Made by a program: the position numbers and the translations under genes. The notes beneath the pieces are model-generated. The model searched no databases. It had not been told where the DNA came from and worked only from the letters and a program-made list of their open reading frames with translations. From assembly GCF_949628265.1 (NCBI RefSeq), contig NC_088789.1, positions 6,502,886 to 6,566,885 on the forward strand: DNA of 64,000 bases. The letters run 5' to 3'. The stretch's first letter is position 1. Each line of letters opens with the position of its first letter. The DNA is from Cloeon dipterum. Lineage: Eukaryota > Arthropoda > Insecta > Ephemeroptera > Baetidae. This document shows positions 58,401 through 64,000 of the stretch, in pieces.

Positions 58401-60452
58401 AGGAAGTTAGATTATAATTTTGTTTTTAACGATCATTTCTAATCACACAGACATTCTGATTGAATCCTACTGTTTGATAATCCAAAGAAAACTTGCAAAC
58501 CAGATTTCATGCTCGTTGCTGAAAGCCATAAACTCTTTCTCTCTACTCTTTACAACTTTACGGATTTTCATCTACAAGGATGCAGTGCGTTTTCTCTAGA
58601 AAAACAACCTTGAGCAGAAATGTCTTCATGGAAATATGAGTATTTGATTTCATTAATAGGTGTTTGAAGAAGTTTAGTTTCACTTGTTGAGCACAGAGAA
58701 AAATGATACAACAGCGAAAATTATTTATCTCCGTGGTGAATGCAAAAATGAAGGTAAAGAGAGAGTCACAGAGTTATTCCGATTGTTTGAACTGTTACTG
58801 TTCGTTTAACTGACGGAGCCGTGAAAGGAGAAACCTGCAATCAGTGTTACATTTCGTATTCTGGTCTCTACTACCCTTAAAATGCACACGCTGCAGTGAT
58901 GCAAATAATGCGTTTGTCATGCAGATCGTAAAAAGCGCCGTTTCGCTCGAAGGCCAGCGTTCATAGCGGAAAATCCGCTTGCAACAAGGTTTCATTCTTA
59001 TTCAGCAAAAAACTTTCATTATCATGCATGAGCCATCAAACTGTTTTGTGCTGCTGCTGCTGCTTTACGGCCAGGGTACGCGGTGCTGAGATAAAAGCGA
59101 GAGGATCCATCCATAAATGAGGGAGTGTTTGCACATGTGCAACAGAATTTTTATTAGATTCTAAGGCAGGCTTCGCTGCTCGGCATAAATTTGCCCGGTC
59201 GTGCTGCGCGCAGGCAGACGGAAAAACAAGCAGGCCTGCATGCAAATGCACGCGCGCAGGGGACGAATCCATCCACCCGCTCGCTACCTGTTGCTTGACG
59301 CTAAAAATAGCCGCCCGTCCGCCCGCCCGCACCCGCGCATTAAACCAACACACAATGCATGCCTGCGGGACGAGGGGCAAATCGCGAATCACGTTTTGCT
59401 TTTGCGGATTTCAGCACGCGCAGCCTTTGTCTCAGGTCTCAGGGGACGAGCAGAGCGCTGCAAGAAATAATGCGAATTTCTGATTGAAGCCTTGATGAAT
59501 CGGCTGCGGGGACTTTTGTTGCTTGTTTTTTTCTCTCTCCCATTCATCAGCACGCACGGCATTGATTGCTGCCGCGCTGCTATTGTTCTCACCGCTTCTG
59601 GGAGTAATATGTTCGCTCGCAATTGGAAGCGGATGGGAAATAATAATTTAAGAACTTCCCGAGCTGCAACAGTTGTTTGGACTTGTTGGTGAACAAATCC
59701 AGACAAGCAATTGTCCCTCAATTAGTTTTTCCTCGTCTTCAAATTTGAGTTGGCTTCCCTCCTTGGCGAGCGTGCGATTGTGTTTGCAGACTGTTTGTTT
59801 GAACACGCACTCAGCTTGGTCGCGCACTCACTCAGTCGTCGCCAGAGCAAACAAATAAATGTCCGCCTTGCGGTCGGGCAATCAACCCCCACCCCCACGT
59901 GTGCGGCCTGCCAAATAATAATTTGATTAGCCTCCTGCCTTGCGTCGCCAGCTGAGCCTACTGCTCTGCCGCTGCAATCAGTCCGACGTCGCCTTTGCCA
60001 TTTCAACAGATCCATCCCAGCTCGCTCACCCCGTGTGGTTCATTCGGAAAATCATTGAATGCCAGCAGGGAAGCAGGAAAATCAGTCTCATTTGTCCTGT
60101 GTGACCTTCAACATTGTCAAACTCGAAACTTGGCATTTCAAACCATCCAACTCGGTTACAAACATTTTCATTTTGATTTCACAGCCTAATTTTCAGTAGC
60201 AATAACACCAAAAACACGGTGTGAAATTTAATAACTAGTATTGTTTCTCGCAAAACTGTTTATAAAACACTATGGACGCATTTAGAGGCGGAGTGAGCAT
60301 CAATGTTAATTGAATTACACATATTTACTTAAATAAAGACTTATTTTGTGTTATGTAACTGATATATTTAACAAAAAGAAGTAAATATAGCCTTACAATA
60401 ACGGTTAATTTTAGCTTTGCCACTCCAGCCGGCAAATTTTGGGTCACGTGGG

Positions 60453-60618
60453 CAGCCGCCAGCCGTCGCCAGCCACGTCAGCCGCCGGTAAAATAGGATC
60501 AAAAATTAAAAAGTGCAGGAGAAAAAAATATCTTACGGCCCTTCGGACCGTTAAGCATGATCAAACTTCACGTTTCACGTTTAAAATATTGTCAGCCGCG
60601 CCAGCCGCCGGTGAAAAT
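60453..60618. repeat. Local GC-rich repeat cluster with hairpin
   Basis: CAGCCGCCGGTAAAAT (60479-60494) recurs as CAGCCGCCGGTGAAAAT (60602-60618), surrounded by further AGCCG and GCCAGCC variants. Between them, 60532-60555 forms an imperfect inverted repeat (CTTACGGCC / GGACCGTTAAG) with a short loop. The origin is unclear; a small mobile element or satellite fragment is possible. Confidence 0.35.
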
Positions 60619-61771
60619 GGCCAGGCGCCGGTGAGCAATAAATTCGGCTAAGCCACTCCCGCCAGCAGCCGCATTAAATTTCGCGGCTGAGACCTCTATT
60701 CAAGGATAACTTGCCATGGCTAACCACTCCATTAGCACATGAAATATTTGTGCTTCAGACAGACGGCAGCGAGTTCTAGCGGGTTAAAGTGGATAAGAAC
60801 AGAAAATTTTTGAAAAATAATTTTTACCTTTATCTTCAATAAAAAATGCTCTGAAATATGGGAAAGAGCTCAAATATACCCAGATTACCGTCTGAGAAAA
60901 TCGGATTCAAATTTTGCATGCTAATCAAGCAGCGAGCATTGTCTCCTTATCGTGATTTATTTCGCTAAGAGGATTATTTTGCCCATTATTCGCACATCAT
61001 TGGATAGATTGCGACAAGAAAAATCGAAATCAAAAGCCCAAGACCCATTAACAAATCGCTAAATTTTGCGAGAAATATAGCAAAATCTGGAATTTATCTG
61101 TTATGCAGTCCTTTGTATTAATTTATTTATTGTTCAGATTAACTATATAATTGTAGCCAATAACGATCGAAATTAATTTCAATTGTTGCCCTGTATAACA
61201 CTCCACTTTAATTCAGTGAGAACCCGTGATATGTATTTTTTGTCAATCATTTACATCAAAAATTACTTCAATTTTGAATAGCATCATTTGTTTAATTTTA
61301 CCAAGGCGCAGGCAGGCCTCTACTAACAAAGTCATGAATTAAGGAAAAATACTAAAAATGCAAGGCTTCCCGGATAAATTAGGCCTGCCGCAAATGCGCA
61401 GTAGTGTTCAAAGGCATGCATGGTACAGCAGTTACTTTTCTGCGAGATAAGGCGAGATAAAGGGGTGTCCATATGGTGACGCGTATGGCTTTGCAATGCA
61501 AATAGTGTGATGTATTGCTAAATAATCTGCGCATCGGCTCAATGAAGAGCTGCTCGAGTGGCTCTGCTGATTGCGCTGACAGCCAGGCTCGCTTTTTCAT
61601 TGCTGTTTATTTAATGACAAAACAGCGACAGCATGCGTAGATGCGGATGCTTTTCAGCTCGTTCGTTCGCAACACATCAGCCAATAAAATTAAACGAAAT
61701 TGCTAGCGCAGTAGGAATCAAACGATTTTACGGCTCTCTGTTCGCAATCGGGCCAAAAACAGTATAATACG

Positions 61772-61780
61772 CTATAAAAG
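61772..61780 (+). promoter_or_regulatory. TATA-box-like site
   Basis: CTATAAAAG is followed 25-40 bases later by a CCG run and then a GA-rich stretch. It is a plausible core promoter on the plus strand, but no downstream coding exon was found within the window. Confidence 0.25.
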
Positions 61781-62194
61781 AGAGCAGGTCGCTGCCACCG
61801 CCGCCGCCGCCGCAGCTTTAGGCAATCCTTATGGCAATCAAAAGATCGCGATACGAACACAGAAGAGAGAGTGGGTGAGAGTCAAAGAAGCAGAGATAGA
61901 GAGAGACGGAGAGAGAGCCAATTTTCCCATGCGCATGATGTCATTATCATTGCTCTGCGAATCCGAATTTCGATCTAAAGCGCGTGTTTACTCCTCTCGC
62001 ATGGGTCGTGAACTTTGTGCGTTTGACATTTCGTCTCGATAACAATTAATTGTGCTGTGAGAGGCTCGAAATAAGAAAATAATAGGACCGCGGAGGAGGT
62101 GAAAAAGCGACAAAGGTGAATTTCGAAACACATAATCACAGCGCGTGATGGGAAAAGTTTAGGGCGTCGCCAACCTGCCCAACGAGACTTTATC

Positions 62195-62198
<4 letters not shown>

Positions 62199-62227
<29 letters not shown>
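62199..62227. repeat. (GT)n microsatellite
   Basis: About 14 GT units run into a GCGCGC stretch. Confidence 0.9.
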
Positions 62228-62233
<6 letters not shown>

Positions 62234-62364
62234 CAGGTAACAAAGTAAAAATGGAGCGACGTTTGAGGGTGCACGTGCTCTTATTACTCGTTGAAAAGGT
62301 TTCGCATGCAAACACAAAAGCTCCAACAAAAGAAAATCTCGGCGCTTTTCATTTGCTTGTATTC

Positions 62365-62369
<5 letters not shown>

Positions 62370-62425
<56 letters not shown>
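62370..62425. repeat. (AG)n microsatellite
   Basis: About 28 uninterrupted GA/AG units. Long GA runs can bind GAGA-type factors, but no adjacent gene supports a function here. Confidence 0.92.
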
Positions 62426-62428
<3 letters not shown>

Positions 62429-64000
62429 GTGCATTTCAAAGGCGGTCGCTATGAATTTCCATCCGCGGCAAATTAAGAGCGCGTATTTAAGGACACTCGG
62501 CGTTCTGCGCCGACGAAGAAAAGTTTTTTTTCATCAGATTCTCAAAGAAGGCTGCACTATAATGAAAATACTTTCCTGCGCTTTTATTTCGAGAGCCTTT
62601 CGTTCCTGTGTATTAACCAAAGCAGAGAGCTTGTCATCATTAGCATTTAATCACAAGCAAGCTTAACATTCATGATATAAATCACAACTTTCTGATGTTA
62701 ATGAATCATGGAAACTAATGCATCCTGAAATTTTAAGACAAAGAAAAAATACACACAGGTTTAATCTTTCGAATGTTTCGAATTTAAGAAAAACTTAATT
62801 ACTCTTTTCTGTGTGGAAAAATAATTATTTCTAACAGTGAGGAAAAATTTAATAACATGTTATCGTACTGTACAGACGCTGTTTCAGCCACAGTTAATTT
62901 TAATTTTCTGCAAAACGCAATAATTTAATATTTTCCATCTCCAAATATTCCTTTAAACAATGGCTATTAACTGAAATCGTTTTTGATTGCAGCAACTAGC
63001 TCAATCTGACTACTGTTAAATTAGTATTCCTTACAAAATGCTGTGTGGCTATGCTAATATTTATCTCGAGTTTTTGAAGTTGATGCAGGCAAATAAAATT
63101 CATGATATCAGAAATGTCAAAGTTCACCCGAGGTGTGTGTTTTGGGGGAGGTCAAATTAGCTTTTAATATAGTGAGGTCGATGTGTGTGCGGCAAGCGCA
63201 TTGGATTTCATCGAAATATTTTCGTAGAGTGACATTCTGTTCGAATACCTTCTCGATGGGGAGAGCATTCCGGTTTTTTAACATTATCGACGTTCTGAAA
63301 CTCTCTGGTACACACAAGCTTTTCCTGATTTGCCTGATTGGTTTTGAATTGCCGCAGCCCCACGTGACCAATCCATATTTTAAGTGCCAAGAAAAATAAA
63401 AAGATAAAGAAATTATTCTAGAGGGTTTCTGCATCCGGCAGGTGACTGTTTTCCTGCTATTTTTACATCTCTCATAGCCAATTGCTGTTTGTCAAGAACA
63501 TTTTTTTTAAAATTATTTTCGCATTTGCCGGAGGGGAGGTTTTTTCCGCATTTAAACTTTTGCATTGAGCAGTTTTTTTTCTTAAAGTGAATGAATGTCC
63601 ACGCTGAAAGACATAATAAGCGCAAAATGGCCGTGAGTCCGTTCGTCTGTCTGCGAAAAGAAACACCGAGTTTTTTGGCCGCACACAATGCTGCGCACGC
63701 TATCGATCTGCGCCTCCTCTTGTTATCAAAAGCAACAGCGTGTCCATCCGCCACAGCCGCCGCCACCCGGATTCAAATAATGAGTATTCACGCTGACGTT
63801 TGCCCTCGTCAGCAAAATGGGCCGTAATAAAGCAATTATCACGTTTTGTCGCCCACTTGTTTGCTCACTCAGTCCAGCCAAGCCACGACACTCGGCCAGA
63901 AAGTGAGCGTGCGTGCTTTGATGGTAGCAGCATCCCCTGCCGATCATTATGCGCCACGGGATTTAATAAGGGAATTAAGAGGAATGCTTTCACGCAGAAG

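Larger units (their letters stand above)
55441..64000. other. Gene-poor region with GC-rich patches
   Basis: I support no gene in these 8.5 kb. GC-rich patches occur at about 55640-56300 (with a GTTCAGTGCGC initiator-like site near 56125) and 59200-60000. Open frames are short and compositional. Simple repeats and a TATA-like site are listed separately. Distal exons of genes outside the window cannot be excluded. Confidence 0.45.

Noticed and set aside
59492-59692. Open frame beginning like a signal peptide (MMNRLRGLLLLVFFSLPF)
   Set aside because: The hydrophobic start comes from a T/C-rich tract ending in CAG that looks like a 3' splice site; the rest has no motif and no consistent gene model.

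Overview
The window is nuclear DNA of an arthropod, most likely an insect. Genes have short GT-AG introns. The gene set (secreted non-specific nucleases, a BTB zinc-finger factor, an ecdysteroid-kinase-like CHK gene, a Cys-loop channel subunit, a Ras-like GTPase and a Ty3/gypsy element) is typical of insects. I cannot name the order. All gene models were assembled by eye from conserved motifs, splice signals and matching intron phases; none has transcript support.

Layout. 1-8 kb: three paralogous secreted DNA/RNA non-specific endonuclease genes with the same four-exon structure. Two (A, leftward; B, rightward) are divergent around a 0.77 kb spacer, and the third (C, rightward) lies 2.5 kb downstream of B. 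A and B keep the catalytic His-Asn-Glu triad. C has Arg and His swapped in the RGH motif and is probably a pseudoenzyme. 8-13.5 kb: a leftward BTB/POZ two-finger C2H2 gene with a long 3' UTR carrying repeated AGTTACCA octamers. 13.8-14.7 kb: a small secreted cysteine-containing orphan. 15.8-23 kb: a CHK-kinase gene split in its second coding exon by a complete Ty3/gypsy retrotransposon (16038-21189) with 405-bp LTRs that look identical and a 4-bp target duplication. 24-41.6 kb: a 12-exon Cys-loop anion-channel-like subunit with two large introns. 46-49 kb: a leftward Ras-like GTPase with a CVIS CaaX box, resembling the Dexras/RASD type. 49-64 kb: no gene I can support, only simple repeats, GC-rich patches and weak promoter-like sites.

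Connections. The nuclease cluster looks like recent tandem duplication: equal exon sizes, shared upstream elements, the same GATA-plus-TATA promoter arrangement, and a 116-bp near-identical tract between B and C suggesting gene conversion. The retrotransposon keeps intact gag and pol, a tRNA-Trp primer site, a GGGAAAC -1 slippery heptamer in a very short gag/pol overlap and a CHCC Gag motif, matching what I recall of the CsRn1/Kabuki group. It appears very young, and the host kinase is otherwise undamaged, so the disrupted allele may be polymorphic.
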